Below, in pieces: positions 24,664 to 32,516 of a stretch of DNA of 64,000 nt (positions within the stretch are counted from its first letter, which is position 1; each line of letters starts with the position of its first letter). Both the position numbers and the translations under genes were made by a program. This DNA comes from Labedaea rhizosphaerae (GTDB taxonomy: Bacteria > Actinomycetota > Actinomycetes > Mycobacteriales > Pseudonocardiaceae): the NCBI RefSeq assembly GCF_004362825.1, contig NZ_SNXZ01000002.1, forward strand, positions 124,001-188,000. Reading direction: 5' to 3'. The notes below the pieces were generated by a model. It saw only the letters and a program-made list of their open reading frames with translations, ran no database searches and was not told the DNA's origin.

Positions 24664-26350
24664 CCGCCGTCTCCACGCCCCCGTCTGGCCCTTGGTCGCC
24701 GTCGGCGGCGGCCTGGCCGTGCTCTGCGCGGTCGGCTTGACGCTTCCCGTCCTGCGCCCGGCCTTCGGGCTGCCCGACCCGGGGCTCGCCGTCCGGGCGG
24801 GGCTCCCCGCGATCCGCGCCCTGGCCGAGATCGCCGCCGTGCTCACCGTCGGCGCCCTGCTGGCCGCTGCTTTCCTTGTGCCAGAGGGTGATCGTCGCCC
24901 GGCGCTGGACCTCGGGGCGCGGTGCGCGGGCTGGTGGGCCGTGCTGGCCGCCACCATGGTTCCGCTGACCGCGGCCGACGCGCTCGACCGGACCCTGTTC
25001 ACCACGCTCGACCCCGCGGTCCTGCTCCCGGCGGTCAGCCGATTGCCGGTGGCGCTGGCGTGGCTGGTCGTGGCCCACGCCGCCGCGCTGGTGTGGCTCG
25101 GCGTCAAGCTCGCCTACCCGGCGCGTGCGTTGTTCGCCCTCGCGGTCGTCGGCAGCACGCCGATCGCACTCGCCGGTCACTCGTCGGCCGGCGGCTCGCA
25201 CGACCTGGCCGGCGACAGCCTCATGCTCCACATCACCGCGGCGTCGGTGTGGATCGGCGGCCTGGTGGCCGTGCTGGTGATCGCGGGCCTTCGTCGCGAC
25301 TACGCCGCAACGGCCGTGCGGCGCTTCTCCGCGCTCGCGCTCGGCTGCTGGCTGGTCGTCGCCGCGTCCGGCGTGCTGAACGCGTGGCTGCGCCTGTCGC
25401 CGGCCCAGCTGTTCACCAGCCGGTACGGCGTGCTGGTCCTCGCCAAGGCCGCCGCGCTGGTGGTGCTCGGCGCGTTCGGCTACTGGCAACGGCGCCGCGC
25501 CGTGCCCGCCCTCGACGACGGCCGCGCCGGGGTGCTGTTGCGCCTCGGCGGCTGCGAGGTCCTGGTCATGCTCGCCACCGTCGGCATCGCGGTCGGCCTC
25601 GGTCGCACTCCGGCCCCGGCCGCCGCGGACGCGCGGGTGTCGCCGATCGAGGTGCTCGTCGGCTACCCGGTGCCGGATCCGCCGTCGCTCGCGCGCCTGG
25701 TCACGGACTGGCGCCCGGACCTCGTGTTCCTCGTCGTCGCGATCCTCGCGGCGATGTGGGGTGTCCGGCGCGGTCACGGGTGGTCGTGGTTCGCCGGGTG
25801 CGCGCTGCTGGTCGTGGCCACCTGCTCGGGCATCGGGCGTTTCGAGCCCGTTTCCCTGAGTGTCCACATCGGACAACAGGTGCTGGTCGGCCTCGCGGTG
25901 CCCGCCCTGCTGCTGCACAACCGCCCGTCCCCCGTTGTCCGGCCGGCGTTCGCGGCTTCGGCCGTGCTCGCCGCGCCGCTGCTCTGGTACACCCTGGGCG
26001 GGTTCGACGTCGTCGCCGGGCAGCACTGGGCACGTGCGGGAGCACTGGCGTGGGCACTGGTCGCGGGGCTGGCTCTGTTCGCCCGGCCCACCCGCCCGGC
26101 GCTGCTGACGGTCGCGGCCGGCTACGCCTTCGTCGGTGTGTCCACCTTGCTGCGTGACGACGTGCTCGGGCAAGGCTTCCTGGCCCGCCTGCCGGTGCCC
26201 TGGCCCCACGACGTGGTGGCGGACCAGCACCTGGCGGGCTGGCTCCTCGTCACGACCGGCGCCGCCTTGGCACTGGTGGCCGCCCGCCGGTCGGCACCGG
26301 CGGTCACCGAGAGCGCCTATGCCCTGAGCGGGTCACCGGGCCGGAGCTGA
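24650..26350 (+). CDS. CopD/CtaG fusion copper transport membrane protein
   Basis: A 566-residue polytopic protein. The N-terminal half is a CopD-like domain (GHSSAGGSHDLAGDSLMLHITAASVWIGGL and RRFSALALGCWLVVAASG). The C-terminal half resembles the CtaG/caa3 assembly family (RPDLVFLVVAILAAMWGV, SVHIGQQVLVG, ADQHLAGWLL). Conserved His residues in both halves are candidate copper ligands. Family knowledge: copper uptake or delivery to copper oxidases. It overlaps the preceding gene by 14 bp. In this operon its likely job is supplying copper for the secreted radical-copper oxidase. The stop region overlaps the opposing CoA-transferase gene by 18 bp. Confidence 0.88.
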   Translation: MATTDRRLHAPVWPLVAVGGGLAVLCAVGLTLPVLRPAFGLPDPGLAVRAGLPAIRALAEIAAVLTVGALLAAAFLVPEGDRRPALDLGARCAGWWAVLAATMVPLTAADALDRTLFTTLDPAVLLPAVSRLPVALAWLVVAHAAALVWLGVKLAYPARALFALAVVGSTPIALAGHSSAGGSHDLAGDSLMLHITAASVWIGGLVAVLVIAGLRRDYAATAVRRFSALALGCWLVVAASGVLNAWLRLSPAQLFTSRYGVLVLAKAAALVVLGAFGYWQRRRAVPALDDGRAGVLLRLGGCEVLVMLATVGIAVGLGRTPAPAAADARVSPIEVLVGYPVPDPPSLARLVTDWRPDLVFLVVAILAAMWGVRRGHGWSWFAGCALLVVATCSGIGRFEPVSLSVHIGQQVLVGLAVPALLLHNRPSPVVRPAFAASAVLAAPLLWYTLGGFDVVAGQHWARAGALAWALVAGLALFARPTRPALLTVAAGYAFVGVSTLLRDDVLGQGFLARLPVPWPHDVVADQHLAGWLLVTTGAALALVAARRSAPAVTESAYALSGSPGRS

Positions 26351-27508
26351 GCGTGGGTCGGCTCCGTCGAGGTCCAGCTCGCGCAGGATCGCCTCGGTGT
26401 GCTCGCCCAGGCTCGGGATCGGGTCCATGCGCGGCGCGCGGCCGGGCATGGTGATCGCGGGCAAGGTGGCGCTGAGCGGACCGGCGGGCGACGCCACCGT
26501 CGTGAACCGGCCACGCGCGGCCAGTTGCGGGTGGTCGAGCACCTCGCTGAGCTCGCGCCTGCGCGCGTGTGCGATCCGCCCGTCGTCCAGCCGCTGCTCC
26601 AATTCGGCGCCGGTCAGGCCGTCGAGGACCGCCGCGATCTCCGACTCCAGCAACGCGCGGTGCGCGATCCGCCGGGTGTTGTCGCGGAACCGTTCGTCGT
26701 CGGCCAGGTCCGGGCGGTGGAGCACCTTCGTGCAGAACGACGCCCACTCGCGATCGTTCTGCACCGCGAGGACCACCTCGGTGCCGTCGCCCGCGGTGAA
26801 CACGCCGTAGGGCGCGATCGCGGCGTGGTCGGCGCCCGAGCGGGCGGGCGCGGTGCCGCCGTAGCGGGTGTACGCGAGCGGGTAGCCCATCCACTCGACC
26901 AGCGAGTCGAACAAGCTCACCTCGATGTCGGTGCCCACGCCGGTCCGCTCGCGTTCGTACAGCGCGGCGAGGATCCCGGAGAACGCGTACGTGCCCGCGC
27001 CGATGTCCGCGGCCGGGATGCCGCTCTTGGCCGGCGCGTCCTCGGTCCCGGTCACCGAGAGCAGGCCCGCCTCCGCCTGGATGAGCAGGTCGTACGCCTT
27101 GGCGTCGCGGTACGGACCGGCCGAGCCGTACCCGGAGATCGAGCACGTGATCAGGCGCGGGTAGCGCGCCCGCAGCCGCGCCGCGCCGAGCCCGAGCCGC
27201 TCGGCCGCGCCCGGCGCGAAGTTCTGCACGAACACGTCGGCACGCTCGAGCAGCCGCGCCATCACCTCCGGCGCCGCCGGGCTCTTCAGGTCCAGTGCCA
27301 GGCTCTCCTTGGACCGGTTGAGCCAGACGAAGTGGCTGGACAGCCCGCGCACCGTCTCGTCGTAGCGGCGCGCGAAGTCGCCGCCGTCCGGGCGTTCGAC
27401 CTTGATCACCCGTGCGCCCAGGTCGGCCAGGTGCCGGGTGGCGAAGGGCGCGGCCACCGCCTGCTCGCAGGAGACGACCGTGACCCCGTCCAACGGCAAC
27501 CCGCTCAT
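26333..27508 (-). CDS. CaiB/BaiF family III CoA-transferase
   Basis: A 391-residue family III CoA-transferase. Motifs are LDGVTVVSCEQAVAAPFATRHLADLGARVIKVE at the N-terminus, the catalytic Asp168 (GIPAADIGAGTYA), and GYGSAGPYRDAKAYDLLIQAEAGL. It moves CoA between carboxylic acids in carnitine, bile-acid or racemase-type pathways; the substrate is not evident. ATG 27508 is chosen where homology begins; an in-frame start at 27562 would run into the divergent sigma-factor promoter. The divergent ECF sigma gene starts 77 bp away. Confidence 0.88.
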   Translation of the reverse strand: MSGLPLDGVTVVSCEQAVAAPFATRHLADLGARVIKVERPDGGDFARRYDETVRGLSSHFVWLNRSKESLALDLKSPAAPEVMARLLERADVFVQNFAPGAAERLGLGAARLRARYPRLITCSISGYGSAGPYRDAKAYDLLIQAEAGLLSVTGTEDAPAKSGIPAADIGAGTYAFSGILAALYERERTGVGTDIEVSLFDSLVEWMGYPLAYTRYGGTAPARSGADHAAIAPYGVFTAGDGTEVVLAVQNDREWASFCTKVLHRPDLADDERFRDNTRRIAHRALLESEIAAVLDGLTGAELEQRLDDGRIAHARRRELSEVLDHPQLAARGRFTTVASPAGPLSATLPAITMPGRAPRMDPIPSLGEHTEAILRELDLDGADPRSAPAR

Positions 27509-27585
27509 GGCGACAAGGGTAGGCAGAGCGACGCATCCGGGGCCGCTCGATTGTCTGAACAATGGACCCTAGCGGAGAGGACCCC

Positions 27586-28533
27586 ATGCCCGACGAGAAC
27601 TTCTGGCAACTCGCGAACCCGTACCGGCGGGAGTTGCTCGCCCACTGCTACCGGCTGCTGGGTTCCAGCCAGGACGCCGAGGACCTGGTGCAGGACACGA
27701 TGCTGCGGGCATGGCAGGCCTACGACGGCTTCCACGGCCGCGCGTCGCTGCGGACCTGGCTGTACCGGATCGCCACCAACGCGTGCCTGAACGTGCTCAA
27801 GAGCGCGCAGCGACGGGTTCTGCCTTCGGGGCTGGGCGCCGGGACGGACGCCGTCACGGCCCTGACCAAGATCGAGTCGGTGCCGTGGCTGGGACCGCTG
27901 CCGACCACCGGTGCGGACCCGGCCGAGCTGGCGGCCCTGCGGGCGAGCACCCGCCTCGCCGTGGTGGCCGCGTTCCAGCGGTTGCCACCACGGCAGCGGG
28001 CCGTGCTCATGCTCGTCGACGTGGCGAGCTTCCGCGTGCAGGAGGCGGCCGAATCGCTGGGCATGACGACCGCCGCGGCACGCAGCGCGTTGCAGCGGGC
28101 CCGCGCCACCCTGGCCGCCGACACCCCGGTCGAGGACGAGGTCACCCGGGATCCGGGGCTCGACGAGGAGGTCCTGCGCCGCTACCTGAAGGCCTTCGAG
28201 GACGGAGACACGGCGGGCTTGGCCCGGTTGCTGCGCACGGACGTCGAGTACCAGATGCCGCCGTTCGTGGTGTGGTTCCACAGCCGCGACGCCGTTCTCG
28301 ACCACCACACCCGCCGCGTCTTCACCACACCACGCCGGGCGCTGCCCACCAGCGCGAACGGTTTCCCCGCGGTGGGCAGCTACAGCCAGGCCGCCGACGG
28401 CTCGTTCACCGCCCACGCCATCCACGTCCTGGAGGCCGTGGATGGCGTCGACGGCGTGCTGGCCCGGATCGTGGTCTTCCTCGACCCGGCGCTGTTCCCG
28501 GCGTTCAGGCTCCCGGAGCGGCTGCCGGGGTAG
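27586..28533 (+). CDS. ECF sigma factor with C-terminal SnoaL-like domain
   Basis: A 315-residue sigma factor of the SigG/SigJ-like (extended ECF) type. Sigma2 covers about residues 8-78 (RRELLAHCYRLLGSSQDAEDLVQDTMLRAWQAY). Sigma4 covers about 130-185 (FQRLPPRQRAVLMLVDVASFRVQEAAESLGMT). A NTF2/SnoaL-like tail of about 125 residues follows (LRRYLKAFEDGDTAGLARLL, AVGSYSQAADGSFTAHAI). In this group the tail replaces a separate anti-sigma factor and controls activity. ATG 27586 has a GAGAGG RBS; ATG 27562 is a weaker alternative. No anti-sigma gene is adjacent. A small opposing gene overlaps its 3' end. Confidence 0.9.
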   Translation: MPDENFWQLANPYRRELLAHCYRLLGSSQDAEDLVQDTMLRAWQAYDGFHGRASLRTWLYRIATNACLNVLKSAQRRVLPSGLGAGTDAVTALTKIESVPWLGPLPTTGADPAELAALRASTRLAVVAAFQRLPPRQRAVLMLVDVASFRVQEAAESLGMTTAAARSALQRARATLAADTPVEDEVTRDPGLDEEVLRRYLKAFEDGDTAGLARLLRTDVEYQMPPFVVWFHSRDAVLDHHTRRVFTTPRRALPTSANGFPAVGSYSQAADGSFTAHAIHVLEAVDGVDGVLARIVVFLDPALFPAFRLPERLPG

Positions 28534-28816
28534 GTGCCACGGCCAGGCCGAGGACGTCCACCGTGGTGGTGGTGCGGCTGCCCGGCTCGACTCGGGAGTC
28601 GAAGTCCCGCTGGAACTCGGCGAACGAGGCGAGTCCGGTCAACTGCGCCGAACCCTGGCTGACGATGTGCACGAACGTGACCCCGTCGTCCTGTTGGAAG
28701 GCCGCGTACTGGATGTCCGCCACCTGCGCGGCCTCCCGCAGGACCGCCTCGACCAGGCGGCGGTTCTCGGCGGCCGCTTCCCGGCGGGTCCGATATTGGA
28801 TGATCTTGGCGCTCAT
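28505..28816 (-). CDS. small protein, possibly ABM-like fold
   Basis: A 103-residue protein of unknown function. ATG 28816 has an AAGGAGAAA RBS at good spacing. The pattern (IIQYRTRREAAAENRRLVEAVLREAAQ, DIQYAAFQQDDGVTFVHIV, SFAEFQRDFDSRVE) fits a dimeric ferredoxin-like fold such as ABM monooxygenase-like proteins, though no catalytic residues are evident. It converges on the ECF sigma gene and overlaps it by 29 bp, so strong transcription of either would be antisense to the other. A pairing with the sigma factor is possible but not shown. Confidence 0.75.
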   Translation of the reverse strand: MSAKIIQYRTRREAAAENRRLVEAVLREAAQVADIQYAAFQQDDGVTFVHIVSQGSAQLTGLASFAEFQRDFDSRVEPGSRTTTTVDVLGLAVAPTPAAAPGA

Positions 28817-29203
28817 CGCGTTTTCTCCTTGCCACTACTGAGGTGTGTCAGGAGGTAGACAGCTCAGGCCCCGCGATTGCATCGATGGCGTCACCCACGC
28901 GCTTTCCTTCACGAGAACGCGCCACCGTCTCGTCCGGGCTCCGGAATCCGTCCACTGTCTGGGTTTCGCGGTGCCCGGGTTTCACGGTCGCTGCCGTCCG
29001 GGCGGCGGTGATAGCTTGGCGCTCGTGCACCGACGGCCGATCATCACCCCGCCGCCCCGCTCCTAGCGGGGTTGTCGCCTGACGCATCCCAGAGCCGGAG
29101 CTGTTTCCGGCGGTGAGCGCGCGCCTTCACACGCCGCGGCGTTCCGGTGTTCTGTGGCTCGGCCCCGCTTCGCGACCCATTCCCTCGTCGCTGGAGCATC
29201 CAC
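28817..29203. other. divergent regulatory gap upstream of EamA transporter
   Basis: A 387-bp gap between the small ABM-like gene and the EamA gene. Short open frames here lack codon bias and RBS support. It holds a possible 13-codon leader peptide with a hairpin (29025-29071) and a second hairpin (about 29093-29112, arms GCCGGA/TCCGGC). I see nothing else. Confidence 0.55.
29025..29071 (+). promoter_or_regulatory. possible leader peptide and hairpin before EamA gene
   Basis: GTG 29025 opens a 13-codon frame (MHRRPIITPPPRS) ending at TAG 29064. The stop lies inside a perfect 7-bp hairpin (CCCCGCT, loop CCT, AGCGGGG; 29055-29071). A short peptide with a stem overlapping its stop, upstream of a transporter, is the layout of a translation-dependent attenuator. 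No U-run follows, and the peptide could be chance. Confidence 0.35.
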
Positions 29204-30127
29204 ATGGTCTTGCCTGCTTTTCGTGTGCGCCATTCCACTGTCTGCCTGTCCGCCGCCGGGATCTGCTGGGGCGCCGGTGGTGTCACCGGTCAGGCCCTGG
29301 CCGATGCCACCGGGCTCTCCGCCGCGGTCGTCGCCGCCGACCGCCTCGGGTGCGGTGGCGGGCTGCTGGTCCTCGCGTTGGCGCTGCGGCGCGCGCCACT
29401 CCCCCGCCACCGGGTGGTCTGGCTGCGGATCCTCGCCGTGGCCGGTCTTTCCGCCGTGTTCCAGACCTTCTACTTCGCCGCGACCGCGGTCGGCTCGGTC
29501 AGCACCGCCACCTTGATCACCATCGGGTCGGCGCCGGTGTTCGTGGCGGTCGCCGAAGCGGCGATGGCCCGCACCCGGCCCGCGGCCGGGGTGATCCGCC
29601 GGGTCGTCGTCGGGGTTCTCGGGCTGGTGGCGCTGGTCGGCGTGCCCTCGGCCGGAACGTCCCTGGCGGCCAACCTGCTCGCGGCGGCGTTCGCGGCCGC
29701 GGCCGGGCTGGCGTTCGCCCTGTTCACCCTGCTCGGCCGCCGGCCGCTGGCCCACGTCGCGCAACCCACCGTCACCGGCTACGGCTTCCTGGTCGGCGGG
29801 GTGCTCATCGCCGCGGTGAGCGCGCCGTTCGGGACGTGGCATTCCCTGACGTTCCCGGTCACGGCGCTCAGCGCGGGTTTGCTGGTCCTGCTCGCCACCG
29901 TGCCCACCGCCCTGGCGTACTCGCTGTTCGCCGTCGGGCTGCGCGACGCACCGGCCAGCACCGCGTCCATCCTGGCCCTGCTCGAACCGCTCACCGGCAC
30001 GCTGCTGGCCATCGCGGTCTTCGGCGACACCTTGTCCGCGTCCCAGGTGCTGGGGGCGCTGTTGCTGGCCGGTTGCGTCCTCGACGCGACGCTCGCGGAC
30101 CAGGCCGCCCACAGGCGCGAGAAATGA
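29204..30127 (+). CDS. EamA/DMT-family transporter
   Basis: A 307-residue protein with ten membrane helices in two EamA halves (CWGAGGVTGQAL at the start; LLEPLTGTLLAIAVFGDTLSASQVLGALLLAGC at the end, the typical second-half signature). DMT transporters move amino acids, drugs or nucleotide sugars; the substrate is unknown. ATG 29204 is chosen: CTGGAG precedes it and the first helix follows. The frame is open upstream but without family residues. A structured leader precedes it and a 7-bp hairpin (30172-30194) follows. Confidence 0.87.
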   Translation: MVLPAFRVRHSTVCLSAAGICWGAGGVTGQALADATGLSAAVVAADRLGCGGGLLVLALALRRAPLPRHRVVWLRILAVAGLSAVFQTFYFAATAVGSVSTATLITIGSAPVFVAVAEAAMARTRPAAGVIRRVVVGVLGLVALVGVPSAGTSLAANLLAAAFAAAAGLAFALFTLLGRRPLAHVAQPTVTGYGFLVGGVLIAAVSAPFGTWHSLTFPVTALSAGLLVLLATVPTALAYSLFAVGLRDAPASTASILALLEPLTGTLLAIAVFGDTLSASQVLGALLLAGCVLDATLADQAAHRREK

Positions 30128-30132
30128 GTCGA

Positions 30133-30194
30133 TTAGAAAGCCTGATTTCGTGGTTAGTATCCGGCACGGTGGCGCTGGCACAAGGAACCAGCGC
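30133..30194 (+). promoter_or_regulatory. possible promoter and hairpin between EamA and GAF-PP2C genes
   Basis: TTAGAA (30133-30138), 16-bp spacer, TAGTAT (30155-30160) in an AT-rich patch makes a plausible promoter for the phosphatase gene. A hairpin GCGCTGG/CCAGCGC (30172-30194, 9-base loop) follows just before the RBS and could tune translation or end EamA transcripts. Confidence 0.35.
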
Positions 30195-30214
30195 TTGGCA
30201 TCCACGGGGGAACC

Positions 30215-32041
30215 GTGTCGGACGATGGCAGACCGGCCCGAGGTGGGAGCGACGAGAGCGCTGCTGCCGAACGGTCGCGTCCGCCCGCCGACACCGGTCT
30301 GGCGGCCCGGCCCGATCCGGTGTTCGACGCCATCGCCGAGCAGGTCCGGGCAAGGCTGCGGGTGCCGGTCGTGGTGGTCTCCGTCGTGCGTGGCGAGGAG
30401 CGGATCTTCCCGGGGATGGCCGGGTTGCCCGAGCCGTGGGCCGCACGCCGTCGTGGGCCGCTGACCGGTTCGTTGTGCCACGACGTGGTGACGACCGGAG
30501 CGCCGGTGGTCATCGCCGACGCGAGCACCGGTGGCAAAGCACGGGACACGCTCGCGGTACCCGGTGTGGGCGCGGTCGCCGGTGCCGGTCTCCCGCTGAC
30601 CGATGCGGCGGGCGACGTCATCGGGGCCCTGTGCGTGTTCGACGCCGCGCCGCGCGACTGGACGGCGACCGAGCTGACGGCCCTCGAGGACATCGCCGGC
30701 ACCTGTTCGATGGCGTTGCGGCTGTCGATCGCCTCGCACGTCGCGCACCGCGAGCGGCACCGCTCGGTCGAGGCGGAGACCCGGCTGCGCGCGGCCGCGG
30801 ACCGGTACCAGCTCCTGCTCGCCGCGTCGCAGGCCCTGGCCCACACCAGCGACCTGCACGAGATCCGGCAAGCGGTCACGGAGTTGGTATCCAGCGACAT
30901 CAAGCCCGCGTACGTCGGCTTGTCGCTGCTGGAAACCGGTCCGGTGACCGCGCGGCTGCACCGCATCGACGACCCCCGCCAGCCCGTCGGCCCCGAACGC
31001 GGCAGCGCGTACTCGAGCCTCGCGGCCAACACCCCTGTCGCGCACGCCGCCCGCGACAACGAGATGCAGGTGTACCCGGACGCGGTCGCGTTGCGTGCTG
31101 CCTTCCCCGCGGCCGGAGGCGGCCACCTCTACGACGAACTCGGCCTCTCGTCCCTCGTGGCGGCGCCGATTCCCGGGGCCGCCGGCGTGATCGGCACCCT
31201 GTTGTTCGGCTGGACCGAGCCACGCACGGTCGACGTCGCCGAGCGGGTGGTGATCACCACGCTGGCCAGCTACGTCGGGCACGCCGTGGAACGCACCAGG
31301 TTCCTGCAACAGCGGATCACCGTCGCCTACGAGCTGCAGCGGGCCATGCTGCCGAGCCTGCCTGCGGTCGAGGGCCTGACGATCTCCGCGCGGTACCTGC
31401 CGTCCGCGGTGAACGACGAGGTCGGCGGCGACTGGTACGACGCCGTGCACCTCACGACCGACTCCGGTCCGGTGGTCGCGGTCACCGTCGGCGACCTCGC
31501 CGGGCACGGCATCGAGGCGGCCGGGCTCATGTCGCAGGTGCGCAGCATGGCGTTGCAGGCGACGTGGGAACGTCCGGACGCGCCCCCGTCGGAGATGGTC
31601 CGTGCCCTCGAAGATGCCTGCGCCGCAACGAAGATCCGGGCCAGCGGCACCTTGGTCCACGCCCAGTTGCGCCCGCTCGAGAGCGCGGGCTCGTGGTCAC
31701 TGGTGTGGACCGTCGCGGGCCACCTGCCCCCGGTCGTCCGGCACGCCGACGGCAGCACCACGGTCCTGCACGGCATCGACCTGCTCTTCGGTTACCCGAG
31801 GCTGCGCAGCCAGCCCCGCACCGATCGCGCCACCGTCCTGCGACCCGGCGACACCGTGTTCTTCTACACCGACGGCCTCGTCGAACGCCGCGACGTCGGC
31901 ATCGACGACGGCGTCGCCAACCTCACCAAGGCCCTCACGGCCGCGGGGCCGAGCATCGATGCCGTGATCACCGCGCTCACCAACGACACCCCGAACGACG
32001 ACGACGTCGCAGTCCTCTCGATCCACGTGGCCGGCGGCTGA
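30215..32041 (+). CDS. two-GAF PP2C (RsbU/SpoIIE-like) phosphatase
   Basis: A 608-residue cytoplasmic protein. It has a GAF domain (about 35-170; CHDVVTTGAPVVIADA, GALCVFDA), a second GAF domain (about 200-365), and a C-terminal PPM/SpoIIE phosphatase (about 375-605) with EVGGDWYDAVHL, VGDLAGHGIEAA, AGHLPPVV and DDDVAVLSI, all metal ligands present. It should dephosphorylate an anti-anti-sigma factor in response to a small molecule, redox or light signal bound by the GAF domains. GTG 30215 follows a GGGGGA RBS. It is the second such phosphatase in the window, with no RsbW/RsbV partners near either. Confidence 0.9.
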   Translation: MSDDGRPARGGSDESAAAERSRPPADTGLAARPDPVFDAIAEQVRARLRVPVVVVSVVRGEERIFPGMAGLPEPWAARRRGPLTGSLCHDVVTTGAPVVIADASTGGKARDTLAVPGVGAVAGAGLPLTDAAGDVIGALCVFDAAPRDWTATELTALEDIAGTCSMALRLSIASHVAHRERHRSVEAETRLRAAADRYQLLLAASQALAHTSDLHEIRQAVTELVSSDIKPAYVGLSLLETGPVTARLHRIDDPRQPVGPERGSAYSSLAANTPVAHAARDNEMQVYPDAVALRAAFPAAGGGHLYDELGLSSLVAAPIPGAAGVIGTLLFGWTEPRTVDVAERVVITTLASYVGHAVERTRFLQQRITVAYELQRAMLPSLPAVEGLTISARYLPSAVNDEVGGDWYDAVHLTTDSGPVVAVTVGDLAGHGIEAAGLMSQVRSMALQATWERPDAPPSEMVRALEDACAATKIRASGTLVHAQLRPLESAGSWSLVWTVAGHLPPVVRHADGSTTVLHGIDLLFGYPRLRSQPRTDRATVLRPGDTVFFYTDGLVERRDVGIDDGVANLTKALTAAGPSIDAVITALTNDTPNDDDVAVLSIHVAGG

Positions 32042-32058
32042 TCGCCCCGTCGCGCGGG

Positions 32059-32089
32059 TTGACCCTCACACCGTGTCAGAGTGCACTGT
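32059..32089 (+). promoter_or_regulatory. MerR-type promoter with 19-bp spacer
   Basis: TTGACC (32059-32064), 19-bp spacer with a partial dyad (CTCACACC/GTGTCAG), then CACTGT (32084-32089). The over-long spacer is the hallmark of promoters that MerR proteins untwist. It precedes a wrecked MerR gene. Confidence 0.6.
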
Positions 32090-32102
32090 GGACGGCGCCA
32101 TG

Positions 32103-32450
32103 ATGACCATCGGAGACTTCGCCCGGCTCGGCCGCGTCTCGGTGCGGATGCTGCGCCACTACGACGGGATCGGCTGCTCGTGCCCCAGCACGTCGACCCG
32201 GGCACCGGCTACCGCTACTACGCGGTGGACCAGGTGCGGCAGCTCAACCGCATCGTCGCCCTGAGGACATCGGACCGGTCTCCTCGGCCCTGTTCTCCCG
32301 GGTGCTGGGTGCGCTGAGCGCGGCCGGTGCGCACCCGACCGGCCCGCCGACCGCCTTCTACAGCCCGGCTCCGCCCGCGAGCTCTACCTCGAGGTCGCCG
32401 ACGACGAGGCCGAGTGGGTGACCGAGGTCCAGCTGGACTTCCACCGTTGA
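32103..32450 (+). pseudogene. MerR-family regulator with GyrI-like domain, degraded
   Basis: Frame one gives MTIGDFARLGRVSVRMLRHY (ATG 32103). One base is missing near 32174, after which frame two continues LLVPQHVDPGTGYRYY and VDQVRQLNRIVAL. The coiled coil and the first part of the effector domain are absent. A third stretch (PVSSALFSRVLGALSAAG) belongs to a GyrI-like ligand domain, and after another frame change the true end appears (RELYLEVADDEAEWVTEVQL, stop 32448-32450). At least two frameshifts and one internal deletion make this a pseudogene. The MerR promoter in front is still well formed. Confidence 0.82.
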
Positions 32451-32516
32451 TCGTTGCCCGGCCGGGCTGCTGATCTTTGCCTGGCGTGACCGGGGGCTTC
32501 GCCATACGGTGGGGCC

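Noticed and set aside
28843-29082. Small open frames in the gap before the EamA gene
   Set aside because: No RBS and no codon preference; the region is better explained as leader and promoter.
29063-31660. 865-codon minus-strand frame opposite EamA and GAF-PP2C genes
   Set aside because: Shadow of two well-recognised plus-strand genes, with low-complexity composition.
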